Source of the DNA: Basidiobolus meristosporus CBS 931.73
Lineage: Eukaryota; Basidiobolomycota; Basidiobolomycetes; Basidiobolales; Basidiobolaceae
NCBI GenBank assembly: GCA_002104905.1
Contig: MCFE01000719.1
Coordinates: forward strand, 1 to 42,268
Direction: 5' to 3'
DNA length: 42,268 nucleotides
Shown: positions 1 through 10,757 of the stretch, in pieces
How the letters are laid out: the number at the start of each line of letters is the position of its first letter
Numbering within the stretch: position 1 is the stretch's first letter
Position numbers and translations under genes: made by a program
The notes under the pieces: model-generated
Told to the model about the DNA's origin: nothing
The model's database searches: none
The model's input: the letters and a program-made list of their open reading frames with translations, nothing else

Positions 1-1527
1 CATCATGACTTCTGCATTAAATAATCTGCTCTAATATATACTAAAGTATCTGACAGATCCTGTTGAAATTTCAAGGCTCTCTGTGGTTTCTGGCTTGATA
101 ACTTGGTACAAGAGGCTCCATGAAGCATATCTGCATTGCCAGATAGTCCAAATAGAGCCTACATAGGCTTTGGCTCCATTTAGAAAGTAGCCTGATTTGT
201 GGTAGTAGTATTCTCCCATTTTTTCTTCTTTTTCTCTTTCTACTGATGATCAAAGGGAAATTCCTTTTGTGGGATGGTTCTGGACTGTCCCAAAGGTGGG
301 ACCACAGTGTGTTTGAGTACAGAAGACCTCATGACATCATTTGTCCACAATATTTGACTATTTGAGAGTAATATAGTCAAAATCAGCATCTACTTAGATC
401 AATCAGCATTTTGATAGAGTTGTCCAAATTTAATCAAATAAGCTGCATTTGCAAGCTAGTTTCATCAGTGCTTTGATATCAGACTTCAATATATAGCTCT
501 TTGAGTTGCAGAGCTTGGCAGTGACTGGATCAATTGCAATTCTTCTGATCTGATCCTGAGAATCAAATGTCACAAAGTGTTTTCTCCCAATGTAATAAGT
601 GATATATATATAACAAGTATAAAGTACTATGTTATCTTCTGAGTGGCCTGCAGTTGTATACTGGCCAACTGTTGCTTTGTTGTATACTCCAATCAGGCTT
701 GCAATCATTTACTTCACTCTCACTGGCTAGTGATAGAATCTACTTGAGTTAATTTTGCTAAATTTGAATGATACTTTCTCCCACTGTTTTGGGACTTAAG
801 CAGAGTGATAGCACATCTAACAGCTCCATATTTGGCTTCTGGTACATTAGCTTCAGTATAAAAACACTTGATACAATAAAGCATTCTTCCATTGGATTGT
901 GTAGTACACATCTGTACTCCAGGTGGATATATTTGTAATATATTTCATCAGGATCCTTACAACTCAGAGAGCTTGTTTCTGAGACCTTTTTCCATAGATA
1001 GATAGTCCAAAATGGCAGTTAAAAGCTCCAGTACTTGCATTCTCAGTCTTATTTTGAGTAGCAACAGATTTGGTAAAATCTTCCCCCGGCAGTCATGCAA
1101 TGATGATCTATATTTTTTTTTGGAATTCAGGATAGTATCTTATCCAAAAGCTTGTTTAACAGTTCATTGAGGCTATATGAATACATATAGCAATATATTT
1201 TATTGTAGATCTGTACCCTCAATTGCTGGAATTATGCAATTGTCTTCAGTAGTGGTATAGCACCAACACACTATATTTCTTGACATATTTACACGTCAAC
1301 TTGATAAACTCTCCTTCATAGCTAGCTTGAGTAGTTACTGGATGAGTCTTTTGAAGGCAAGGCCTTCTTCTCCACAGCAATATCCTCATGAACATAGTCC
1401 TTTTATCAGCAGTAGTCATCTTTAACTTTGGCAGGGCAATAGTGCAGATATTCTTTCTCCAGACTAGCAGAAATGGATCCAAGGCAAAGTAGACACAAAG
1501 AGAACAGCAAGCTTGGGGCGCATAGCC
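1..1527 (-). mobile_element. Internal region of a non-autonomous LTR-C retrotransposon, partial
   Basis: Read on the minus strand, this follows the LTR at 1528-1875 and runs off the window start. It is a diverged copy of the plus-strand internal region at 2813-5425: matching peptide blocks occur at 31-219, 430-708, 720-911 and 1246-1482 here and at about 2860-4270 there (for example a shared TIWQCRY block). Next to the LTR, at 1511-1527, is a mutated primer-binding site. I find no CCHC knuckle, integrase, YVDD or RNase H motif. Frames are short and broken. The peptide near 1480 may be a gag remnant, but I do not recognise the rest. The 3' end and 3' LTR lie outside the window. Confidence 0.7.
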
Positions 1528-1875
1528 TGCTGCAATAATCTGAGGAGTATTGGAAGTGATGTGGAGAGCTAAAGGATCTACATGTTATCCACTTGTAGAT
1601 TTATGGATCAAAAGTATGGTATTTGTACTTTTGATAAAGTAGAGCAATCAAACATGTATATCTTGTTAAGGAAGGTCCCAAGAGTATGTGTGCAAAGTTT
1701 GGGGGCTTTTGGACAACTTTGAGAAAGATCATAATCTGGGTACCTGATAATTTGGTGAAAATATTCCAAGTAAGTCCCACAAGAAATTTGGTCAGGACAG
1801 AATGCTAATCAAAGAATAAGATCTATGTGACTAAGTTAGCATGAATATTTTGATGACAACTTAATAATTACAACA
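1528..1875 (-). repeat. LTR, family C (5' LTR of the minus-strand element)
   Basis: This 348-bp LTR on the minus strand starts TGTTGTAATTATTAAG at 1875 and ends GCAGCA at 1528. It matches the LTRs at 2464-2812 and 5426-5774 along its whole length. A TATA-containing dyad and an AATAAA signal are present. The element appears inserted in an LTR-B, whose 3' end resumes at 1876. Confidence 0.85.
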
Positions 1876-1936
1876 AAAACTATATAATCTACTTGTTCTC
1901 CCAATCACTTCCAATATCTCCAAGACTCTTACAACA
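1876..1936 (+). repeat. 3' remnant of an LTR-B
   Basis: The segment matches the last 60 bp of the plus-strand LTR-B (compare 10298-10359), from the ATAATCTACTTG block to the terminal CTTACAACA. Its 5' part is missing here because the LTR-C element abuts it. It is followed directly by LTR-C internal sequence, so it marks an LTR-B nested in an older LTR-C element. Confidence 0.7.
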
Positions 1937-2463
1937 GAAACAAAGATAACCCAAATCAGGTGTAGAAGACAAAACCTTAACTTGGCCAAAAATAGGTCAT
2001 TATCTTTTTACCTCATATAGAGTCTATATGATGAAAGTAATTGTCTCTGAGTCTAATATGGACACAGAGTATAGTTGCCTAAATGAATAAACCGTTGCTT
2101 GGAAATATGGAGACTCCAGATCTACTATTAATGACAAAACCTTAACTTAACCAAAAGAGGGTTATTTTTGCTCAGATAAGATGCATTGGATAGCCCTGAG
2201 GCTATATAGCACTATTACAATATGATAATTAGACTCAGCTCATTATTAAAGCCTGTGCTATTGATCAACAATGACAATTAGTAGTTTGATTGGATCATTC
2301 TGATTTTTAGGCATATTATCAAGTACATATGCACCTTGAACTTCAAGTGGCTTGTTCAAATAAGTTGAGCACAAATACATATACTGTTGGATAATATATT
2401 AGTCCAGTATGCAACAGAGTTGAGTTCTTGTATGCTTATTACAGTTTGCACACTGCCAATATG
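1937..2463 (+). mobile_element. 3' internal tail of an LTR-C element
   Basis: This stretch is a direct repeat of about 4863-5425, the 3' part of the neighbouring LTR-C element. It begins with the shared GAAACAA block and runs to CACACT..CAATATG. Compared with the other copy it lacks the last 35 or so bases, including the polypurine tract, so the junction with the LTR at 2464 is not a normal 3' LTR border. No open frame of note. It includes a twice-repeated phrase, GACAAAACCTTAACTT (near 1965 and 2133). Confidence 0.7.
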
Positions 2464-2812
2464 TGTTGTAATTATTGAATTGTCACCTAAATATTCATGC
2501 TAACTTAGTCACATAGATCTTATTCTGTGATTAGCATTCTGTCCTGACTAGATTTCTTGTCGGGATTTACTTAGAATATTTTCACCAAATTGTCAGGTAC
2601 CCAGATTATTATTTTTCTCAAAGTCGTCCAAAAGACCCCAAACTTTGCACACATATTCTTGGGACCTTCCTTAACAAACTCTACATGTTTGTTTCCTCTA
2701 CTTTATCAAAAGTATAAATACCATACTTTTGATCAATAAATCTACAAGTGAATAACATGTAAATCTTCTAGTTCTCCACATCACTTCCAAAACTCCTCAG
2801 AATATTGCAACA
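2464..2812 (+). repeat. LTR-C, 5' LTR of the 2464-5774 element
   Basis: A 349-bp LTR starting TGTTGTAATTATTGAATT and ending ATATTGCAACA. By eye it differs from the LTR at 5426-5774 at only four positions, so the pair is recent. One difference is TG versus CG near 2685, the expected product of CpG decay. The TATA dyad lies at 2705-2733. Confidence 0.9.
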
Positions 2813-2830
2813 GGTTATGAGCCCCAAGCT
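2813..2830 (+). other. Primer-binding site (initiator-Met tRNA half)
   Basis: Directly after the LTR is GGTTATGAGCCCCAAGC. TTATGAGCCC is complementary to GGGCUCAUAA of the fungal initiator-Met tRNA anticodon arm, the 3' end of a tRNA cut in the anticodon loop. Drosophila copia is known to prime from such a 5' half-tRNA. The same motif follows other LTRs of this window. Confidence 0.7.
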
Positions 2831-5425
2831 TGCTGTCCTCTTGGTGTCTACTATGCTTTGGATCCTTTTCTGCTAGTCTGGAGAAAGACTTTCCGCACTA
2901 TTGCTCTGCTAAGGTTAAAGAAGACTACCGCTGCTAAAGGACTATGTTTATGAGGATATTGCTGTGGAGAAGAAGGCCTTGCCTTCAAAAGATGCCTTCA
3001 GTAACTATTCAAGTTAGTTATGAAGAAGAGTCAATCAAACTGGCATGTAATTGTGTCAAGAAATATAGTATGTTGGTGCTCTACCACTACTGAAGAAAAT
3101 TGCGTAATTCCAGCAATTGAGGGTCCAGATCTACAATGAAATATACTGCAATATGTATTCATATGACCCCAATTGACTGTTAGACGAGCTCTTGGATAGG
3201 ATATTATCCTGAATTGCAAAAAAAAAATATAGATCATTATTAATGATTGCCGGAGGAGGATTTTACCAAAAATCTGTTGCCACTCAAAATACAGCTGAGA
3301 ATGCAAATACTGGAGCTGTTAGCCGCCATTCTGGACTATCTACTGATGGAAAAAGATCTCAGAAACAAGCTTCCTGAATTGTAAGGATCCCAATGATATA
3401 TAATACATATATATCCACCTGGAGTACGGATATGTACTATACAATCCATTAGAAGAATGCTATAATTGTATCAAGTGTTTTGATACTGAAACCAGTGTAC
3501 CAGGAGCTAAATATGGAGCTGTTAGACGTGCTATCACTCTGTTTAAGTCTCAAAACAGTGGGAGAAAGTATTATACAAATTTAGCAAAATCAACTCATGA
3601 AGATTCTACCGCCAGCCAAAGGAGTGAAGCATATAATTGCAAGCCTGATTGGAGTATACAACCAAGCAACAGTTGGTCAGTACACAGCTAAGAGCCACTC
3701 AGAAGATAACATAGTACTTTATACTTGTTATATATATATCACTTATTACAGTGGGAGAAAACACTTGGTGATATTTAACTTCTCTGGATCAGATCAGAAG
3801 AATTTTGATTGATCAAGTCACCGCCAAGTTCTGCAACTCAAAATACTGATATATTGGAGTCTGATACCGAAGTATTGATGAAGCTAGCTATCAAATGCAG
3901 TTTATTTGATCAAATTTGGTCAACTCTATCAAAAGTTATGAATGATCTAAGTGGATGCCGATTTTGATTATTTCACTCTCAAATAGTCAGATATTCTGGA
4001 ACAATGATGTCATGGAGACTCTTGTGCTCAAAAACACCGTGGTCCCACCTGCAAGGAAGTCCAGAACCACCCCACAAAAGGAATTATCCCTGGGTCATCA
4101 GCAGAAAAAGAAAAGAAGAAAAAATGGAAAATACTACTACCGCAAACTAGGGTACTTCCCAAATGGTGCCAAAACTTATGTAGGCCATATTTGGACTATC
4201 TGGCAATGCAGATATGTTCTATGGAGCCTCTTGTACGAAGTTCTCAAGCTAGAAACCCCAGAAGAGCCTTGAAACTTCAACAGGATCTGTTAGATATTGT
4301 AGTATATATTGGAACAGATTATTTAGTGCAGAAGTCTTGATGTCTGCTGTCTATGGAGCTGAAAGAAAAAGGTGCAAGGATCAACCAGATGGTTTTTATG
4401 GATTCTGAAGACACTGAGAAGATCAGTTAGCCTTGGAAACCAAGCTCAAGGTTGAAAATAACTATCAGGAGAATAAGGATAATCAAAGCCCTTGTTAAGG
4501 AGAATCTCACTTCTGGAAAAGCGCCAATCTCTATTCTACAAGTATATTCTGATAAGACAAAAGCAGCTGTATCAATCCAAATCAGTAGAAGCACTCTAAG
4601 AATAGCTACCAAACAACCCATGGTGTTGTCCAATACCAAACTGGGTAAATCAAGAAGCAAATGGACTTTGAATCTACCGCATATGAAGTAATCAGTCCAA
4701 AGAAAGTTATTGCTATTTAAAGAAGACAAAGATGACCATTCTAGATCATATTTGTGGATCTGAATCACTAAACAGACGTGGTTCAAGTGGGAGCAGGCCA
4801 TCCCAGCTCAGAGTTGAGCAAAAACCTTCTTTTTTTGGCCATGTTATATGTGCCACAGTGCCAGGAAACAAGGATAATCCGGATCAGGCGTAAATGACAA
4901 AACCTTAACTTGACCCAAAGTAGGTCACTATTTTTTACCTCATATAGCATCTATATGATGGAAGTAACTGTCCCTGAGCCTAATATGGACACACAGTGAA
5001 GTTGTCTAAATGGATTAGACTGTTGGCCGGAAATAAGGAAACTCCAGATCTGCCGTAAATGACAAAACCTTAACTTGACCAAAAGTGGGTCAATTTTGCT
5101 CAAATAAGAAGCATTGGATAGCCCAGAGGCTATATACCATTATTACAATCTGTCAATTAGACTCAGCTTATTATTCAAGCCCGTACAACTGATCAAAGTT
5201 GATGATTAGTATTATGATCAGATCATTCAGATTTTTAGGCATATTACTAAGTAGATATGCATACTGAATTCCAAGTTACTTGTTCTATTAAGTTGAACAC
5301 AAATGCATACACCTTTGGATAATATATTAGTCCAGTATGCAAAACAGTTAAATCTTATACGCTTATTACAGATTGCACACTCACAATATGTATTTATTAC
5401 TCATGAATATTTTGTTGAGTGGGAG
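2813..5425 (+). mobile_element. Internal region of a non-autonomous LTR-C retrotransposon
   Basis: The 2.6-kb region lies between two nearly identical LTRs. It has the primer-binding site at its left end and a purine-rich tract (TTGAGTGGGAG, about 5415-5425) at its right end, so it is a structurally complete element of 3.3 kb. I see no integrase, RT or RNase H motifs in any frame. Short coding-like blocks at 3597-3812 and 3955-4272 recur in the copy at 1-1527, but neither copy keeps one long frame and I do not recognise the protein. A LARD-like element mobilised by the LTR-B copia family would fit, since LTR ends and priming site are shared. The window does not exclude a decayed autonomous element. 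Confidence 0.65.
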
Positions 5426-5774
5426 TGTTGTAATTATTGAATTGTCACCTAAATATTCATGCTAACTTAGTCACATAGATCTTATTCTGTGATTAGCATT
5501 CTGTCCTGACTAGATTTCTTGTCGGGATTTACTTAGAATATTTTCACCAAATTATCAGGTACCCAGATTATTATTTTTCTCAAAGTCGTCCAAAAGACCC
5601 CAAACTTTGCACACATATTCTTGGGACCTTCCTTAACAAACTCTACACGTTTGTTTCCTCTACTTTATCAAAAGTATAAATACCATACTTTTGATCAATA
5701 AATCTACAAGTGAATAACATGTAAATCCTCTAGTTCTCCACATCACTTCCAATACTCCTCAGAATATTGCAACA
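5426..5774 (+). repeat. LTR-C, 3' LTR of the 2464-5774 element
   Basis: This 349-bp LTR is nearly identical to 2464-2812 and is preceded by a purine-rich tract. Downstream the sequence switches to copia gag. The 5-bp flanks (ATATG before 2464, TTAAT after 5774) do not match, so the element has been rearranged or recombined since insertion. Confidence 0.9.
5667..5695 (+). promoter_or_regulatory. TATA box inside an 11-bp dyad (LTR-C)
   Basis: ATCAAAAGTAT and ATACTTTTGAT are perfect inverted arms around AAATACC. The arm-loop junction forms TATAAATA, a good TATA box. AATAAA follows at 5696-5701. LTR-B has the same arrangement with changed but still complementary outer bases. Confidence 0.65.
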
Positions 5775-6066
5775 TTAATAAGCAATGATAACCAACAAAG
5801 GAGGTACCCAAGACCTTACAAAGGCAACAGCAACCTGTTTTGTAAATACTGCAAAAGGAAAGGACACACATCAGACCAGTGTCTCAAAATGAGAGATTAT
5901 CTGCAAAAGAAGCCTGTATATGGAAATGCTGCAACAACTGAGATAGACTATTCATATTGGCACTAAATATGACCACAAACAAGGATTCTCAGATGTGGTA
6001 TATTGACTCTGGAGCTTCTCAACACTTAACACACCAAAAAGAACTTTTTACCCAATAGACTTGTTC
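5775..6066 (+). pseudogene. Copia gag zinc knuckle and protease fragment
   Basis: In plus frames this reads a CCHC knuckle CKYCKRKGHTSDQC (C-x2-C-x4-H-x4-C), used by gag to bind RNA. After a stop comes WYIDSGASQH, the active-site region of the copia aspartic protease. The same order occurs on the plus strand at about 18116-18400 and, in reverse, at 14780-15060. Both ends are cut: the LTR-C element abuts upstream and a short LTR-like sequence follows. It is a non-functional remnant of an LTR-B element in plus orientation. The RT and RNase H part at 9207-10011 could belong to the same former copy, but that is inference. Confidence 0.8.
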
Positions 6067-6245
6067 TGTTGGATAGTGCCACATTGAGCCATGAGTGCCA
6101 AATGATGCCATAGTGTGCCAGAGAGGTCAAGTGAGCCTATACTTGGCCACAGAGTGTGAAACATATCTCTGCATCTTCATGTAAAGCAGCCTCTGTGTTT
6201 CACCCATTGTGCAGGAGAAAATCCATTTTTTGACCTCTTACAACA
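6067..6245. repeat. Possible solo LTR of a third family
   Basis: A 179-bp unit starts TGTTGGATAGTGCC and ends CTCTTACAACA, so both strands begin TGTTG, as LTRs here do. It interrupts copia sequence on both sides and shares no internal sequence with LTR-B or LTR-C. No 5-bp duplication is visible (TGTTC left, CAAAG right), and I see no second copy in the window. Confidence 0.4.
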
Positions 6246-6287
6246 CAAAGTAGGGGGGATATTTAGATGAGGAGTAGGAGCAGGTAT

Positions 6288-8854
6288 GTAAACCATAGAC
6301 TGATAAGGAAAGTCAGGGTTTTCAGATGGCACCAAGCTCTCTTAATTTGGTGGAGTTTTGACCAAGTTAAGGCTTGTCTCCATTGGGGCAGCTGTCAGTT
6401 TACAGTTTTCCATTTGGTACTTCTTTAGTATATCCTGAATATACTTGGATTGACTTTGGGTGGTAGTCTGTGTACCTCTGTCAATGGAGAACTTCATCCC
6501 TAAGTGGTAACTGAGTTCTCCCAGATTGGACATCTTGAACTCCTTAGATAGGCTGAATGTAGTCTCTTCCAATGTTACTAGGTTATTGGTGGCTATAGTA
6601 AGATCATCCACATATAGAGCTAATAGAACTGGATTTGCTCTATCTGGCTTATAGTATGTACTATAGTCAGCATTACTCCTTTTGAAGCTTGGCAAATCCA
6701 ATAAGAAAATATCTTGCAATTCCAGGCTCTTGGTGATTGTTTGAGACCTTATAGAGATTTTTTAAGTTTGCAGACCAAATGGGGGTTATCTTGGTCAATA
6801 AACTCATCAGGCTGGTCCATATACATGTCCTTATCAAGTTCTCCATTCAAACTGCAGCTTTTACATCCATTTGAAGAATACAGACTTTTATTTGGCTGCA
6901 ATAGCCAATTTCAATTAGACAGTATTAAGCTTGGCTACCAGTGCAAAGGTCTCAGTATAGTCAGGTCCTTTTGCTTGAGAGTATCCTTTGGCCACAAGTC
7001 TTGCTTGGTATCTTTCAATTGTACCATCAGCCTTGTATTTTGCCTCAAAAACCCACTGGCATCCAATTGATTTTTGGTTGATTGGTAACTTGATTAAGTC
7101 CCAAGTTTGATTTTCCATTAGAGCCTGATATTCCTCAGTCATTGCAGATCTCCAAGACATTTTCTGAGGGCTATTTAGGGCCTCTTTACATTCTGGGTCT
7201 CATCAATATGGACTGAAGAGTCATAGGCTTAGGTTGTACCCTAACCAATATAGTAATCTGGGCTATTTCTTGTCTAGTTGGTTCTCCTGGCATTTCATAC
7301 TGAAATGATCACTTCTGGGATATTTTTGGGCACTGATTCAGGCTAGACCATGGCTGTAGAGTCCTCTGGAGTGAAAAAGTTTCATTGTTTTGCTCTGATC
7401 CAATCCTGACTACTGGTGCACTTGAGATCAAATTTTTGTCATAATTTGATATCATTTTTGTGAAGATTTTGAATTTTTGTTAAACAATGCATCCCTGGAC
7501 TTGATCAGCTTCTTTACTTTGGTACTGTAGAGTCTGTATGCTTTACTCTCATTGGAGTAGCCAAAAAATATGCATTTACACTTTTTGGCTCAAATTTTGA
7601 CTGATTTCTGGGCAGTTTCTTGGCATATGCTGTACACCCAAATATTCTTGGATGTTCTGCACCTAGTCTGTATCCATACCATGCTTCAAATGGAGCAGAG
7701 TTGCAAAGTATTCTGCTATTAATCCTATTTTTATGATTCACAGCTGGGGAAACTGATTGCACCCAAAAATCATAGGATAATGTGGGATCATGGATCATAG
7801 ATCTTGCCAAATTGGTTATAGATCAGTTTGCATATTCTGCTACTCCATTTTGCTGTGGAGAGTATGGTACAGTAGTCTCTTGCTTTATCCCATGACTTTT
7901 GCAGAAGTGGATGAAGAGTTTTGAAGTATACTATCCACCATTGTCATAGTGTGTTTTCTTGAATTTTTCAGCAGTTTCTCTCTCCACCATGGTTTTAAGC
8001 TCCCTGAACTTAGACAGAGCTTCTTCTTTTCTCTCCATGAAGTAGATCCGTGTGTATCTTGTATACTCATCAGTAAAAGTGATTAAATATTTCATCCTGC
8101 CTAAGGATATATTTTGCATAGGTCCATACAGATCTTAGTGAATTAGATCAAATTTTTCTTAGTTTTGATGAGCCCAGAGCTCTTGAATGGTTGTCTGGCC
8201 TGTATCCCATATATGCAAGCTTCACTCTAAATTAGCTGTGGGATCAATTTTTACTCTAGAAATTAGCCAATCTTTGATCATTTTGTGCCAATAGTCAAAT
8301 TTATGTGTCCACATCTCCTATGCCAAAGCATTGGTGTTATTTCATTCAAGTTACCTATATTGACTTCTGGATATGATGGAATATAAGTCAGATTATACAG
8401 ATTCTGATCTCTGAAACCAAAACAATATGAGCACCATTTTGAACAGTAATCCTGCATCTAGTATTGTCAAAGCTACAACTGAGTCCTTCTGCTGTGGCCT
8501 TGCTTACAGATAGTAGGTTCCTGGCTATTTCTGGTACATAGAGTACTTCTTTAAAGGACAGTGTATGCCTTCCTTCACTGCTTCTAAGGTTTACTTGGAT
8601 AGTTCCTTTTTATTGGCACTTGATTTTCTTGATTCTTCATCCAGGGGCCTTCCATACACATAATTTAAGGTGAAATCTTCAGTCCTGGACTCTAGGGCTG
8701 ATACAAGGCCCTGAAACTCATCTGTCAGGCTATTCAGGAAGGTTACTATCACATCCTCAACAGTAGTTGGTAGGTCCAACTCTTCACCAGTGGGAAGATT
8801 CCAGTAATAGCAGTAGTAGACATTGTAGAGAGTGACAGCTCCAGGCTTATAAAC
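6288..8854 (-). pseudogene. Internally deleted copia gag-pol (minus)
   Basis: Read from the LTR at 8855-9201, the order is a leader with a degraded priming site (about 8838-8854), a short gag block (8591-8785), the pre-integrase region (about 8130-8590), integrase core (7514-8130, with ITFTDEYTRY and YDNGG) and RT (6342-7160, with [20 protein letters not shown] and LYVDDLTIA). Compared with the complete copy at 11370-16045, two pieces are missing: most of N-terminal gag (junction near 8785) and the zinc knuckle plus protease (junction near 8598). The rest of RT, RNase H and the 3' LTR are also absent, ending near 6288. Many stops and frameshifts remain, so it is a dead copy. Confidence 0.85.
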
Positions 8855-9201
8855 TGTTGTAAGAGTCTTGGAGATATTGTAAGTGATTGACAGAACAAGT
8901 AGATTATGTGGTTTTCACTGAATGATTTATTGAATTTGAAAGTAAAATTTATACTTTTACATGGTCTTGACTTAGCAAGTTTGTAAAATAAGTTTAGGAA
9001 GATTCAAAAGCATGTGCGCAAAGTTTGGGGCTATTTCAATAACCTTGAGAATTCTCATGTTCTGGGCACCTGGTATTTTGCTGAAAATATTCCAAATAAA
9101 ACGCAACAGGAATTTGGTCAGTATTCTCTAAGATTTGTAGGTAATGATCTAAGTGACTAAGTTAGGTGAGTATATAGGTGTAATTCTGAGTTCTTATAAC
9201 A
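8855..9201 (-). repeat. LTR-B, 5' LTR of the minus-strand copia fragment
   Basis: A 347-bp LTR. On the plus strand it reads TGTTGTAAGAGTCTTGGAG at 8855 and ends CTTATAACA at 9201. It matches 11370-11718 and 15698-16045 throughout. Immediately to the right is CTCCCTAACCCTAAG, then plus-strand copia RT. Confidence 0.88.
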
Positions 9202-9206
9202 CTCCC

Positions 9207-10011
9207 TAACCCTAAGTGCCAAATGAAAGACTGTAAACCAGCAGCTACCACAAAGGAGACAAACCTCAACCTGATCAACACTCAACCAAATCAAGAGAGC
9301 TTGGTGCCCTCTAAAAGCCCTGACTTTCCTTATCTGTCTATTGTCAGCAGTCTGATGTATGTTATGCTTGGAACACATCCAGATATCTTGCATTCAGTGG
9401 AGTTGTCAGCCAGTATAATCAGAACTATGGATCTGATCATATTGCAGCAGTTTGGCAGATTTTTAGATACCTAAAAAAAACTGCTGATATCTGCATAAGA
9501 TACACCTATGAGTATTCAGAACAGGAACTTGTGGGATACTCTGATGCTGATTGGGGACAAAATTTGGAAGACAGAAGATCTACCACAGGATGAACCTTTG
9601 CTCACTGTAAAGGGGCAATTTCATGGAATTCACAAAAGCAACCAACCATAGCACTTTCTACCACAGAGGCAGAGTATATGGCAGCCTGTGCAGTTACAAA
9701 AGAGCAATGTGGTTAAGGAAGGTTCTTGAAGATTTAGGCTTATGCCAAAAAATGCCCATTACTTTACTTCAAGATAACCAATGATGTATACACTTAAGTA
9801 GAAATCCAACTTTTCATGCGAGAACTAGGCACATAGATATTAGAAATCATTTCAAACGTGAAGCTATAGAGAACAACTTAGTTTGCTTAGATTACTGTCC
9901 TTCAGATGAAATGATTGCTGACATACTTGCCAAACCATTAGCTAGAGACAAGTTTGAATATCTTAGGTCAAAATTAGGACTAGTTAGTATGAGCATTTGG
10001 CTGAGTGGAAG
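9207..10011 (+). pseudogene. Copia RT C-terminus and RNase H fragment
   Basis: The plus strand encodes the end of RT (9223-9474, ending with a tether-like LQQFGRFLDT block before a stop) and then RNase H with SDADWG and ALSTTEAEYMA (about 9540-9690). The end of pol follows (9911-10000, MIADILAKPLARDKFEYL..LGLVSMSI). Stops and frameshifts separate the blocks. A purine-rich CTGAGTGGAAG precedes the 3' LTR at 10012. The 5' part of this element is missing because the minus-strand element abuts it. Confidence 0.88.
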
Positions 10012-10359
10012 TGTTGTAAGAGTTTGTAATTCTACCTATATATTCACCCAGCTTAGTCATATAGGTCATTACCTTCAAATTTCAGGCAACACCAACCAAA
10101 TTCCTTGTTGGATTTACTTGAAATATTTTCACCAAAATATCAGGTACCCAGAACATGGAAATTCTCAAAGTTATTCAAACAGCCCCAAACTTTGCACACA
10201 TACTCTTGGGACCTTTCTAAGCTTATTTTATGTGTTTTCACAGCCAAGACCATGTAAAAGTATAAATACTACTTTTACATTGAATAAAACATTGTGTAAA
10301 AACCACATAATCTACTTGTTTTCCCAATTACTCCCAATACCTCAAAGACTCTTACAACA
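10012..10359 (+). repeat. LTR-B, 3' LTR
   Basis: A 348-bp LTR starts TGTTGTAAGAGTTTG and ends CTCTTACAACA. It follows the purine-rich tract and the end of pol, so it is the 3' LTR of the fragment at 9207-10011. A TATA dyad (10252-10280) and AATAAA (10283-10288) are present. Confidence 0.92.
10252..10280 (+). promoter_or_regulatory. TATA box inside an 11-bp dyad (LTR-B)
   Basis: ATGTAAAAGTA and TACTTTTACAT form perfect inverted arms around TAAATAC, placing TATAAATA at the arm-loop border. Poly(A) signal AATAAA follows three bases later. This is the likely transcription start region of the element and the U3-R boundary should lie nearby. Confidence 0.65.
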
Positions 10360-10757
10360 GAGGATGGTTGCAGGGACATGTGTGCAAAGCTTAGGCCTGT
10401 TTGGACTACACTGACATATCTTGTGTTCAGAGTACCTGACATTTTGGTGACAATAGTCTATGTCAATCCCATCAAGAAATCTTTTCAGAATTCTCCAAGA
10501 TTTATAGGAAACAATGTGGGGGACTAAGCTTGATAACCACTTGCTTAAGAGTTTTGGATGTAATGGAAGTGATTGGGACAACAAGTATGTTATGGAGCTC
10601 CCACTTGATGATTTGTTGAGTGTAAATGTATTACTTTTACTTATAAAAGGTCTTGGATAACTAAACCTGTAGTATATTTTTAGAAAATCTCAGGGAATAT
10701 GTGGGTAATGTTTGGGTCTGTTTGGATAGCATTACAAAATTTCATGTTCTTGGTTTG
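10360..10757 (-). repeat. Two truncated LTR-B copies in minus orientation
   Basis: 10360-10540 matches the part of LTR-B from ACATGTGTGCAAAG to the GACTAAG block and lacks both termini. About 10541-10757 starts again at the other end (TTAAGAGTTTTGGATG) and runs to the middle before switching strand. They lie head to tail and are more diverged than neighbouring LTRs. No internal sequence separates them. Confidence 0.7.

Noticed and set aside
4427-4801. Minus-strand frame of 124 codons inside the LTR-C element
   Set aside because: No domain, and not kept as a frame in the other LTR-C copy. Treated as chance.
9202-9215. CTCCCTAACCCTAAG beside an LTR looks like two telomere repeats
   Set aside because: Only two units, at the border of an LTR and RT sequence. 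It is probably chance or a mutated purine tract, so no interstitial telomere is claimed.
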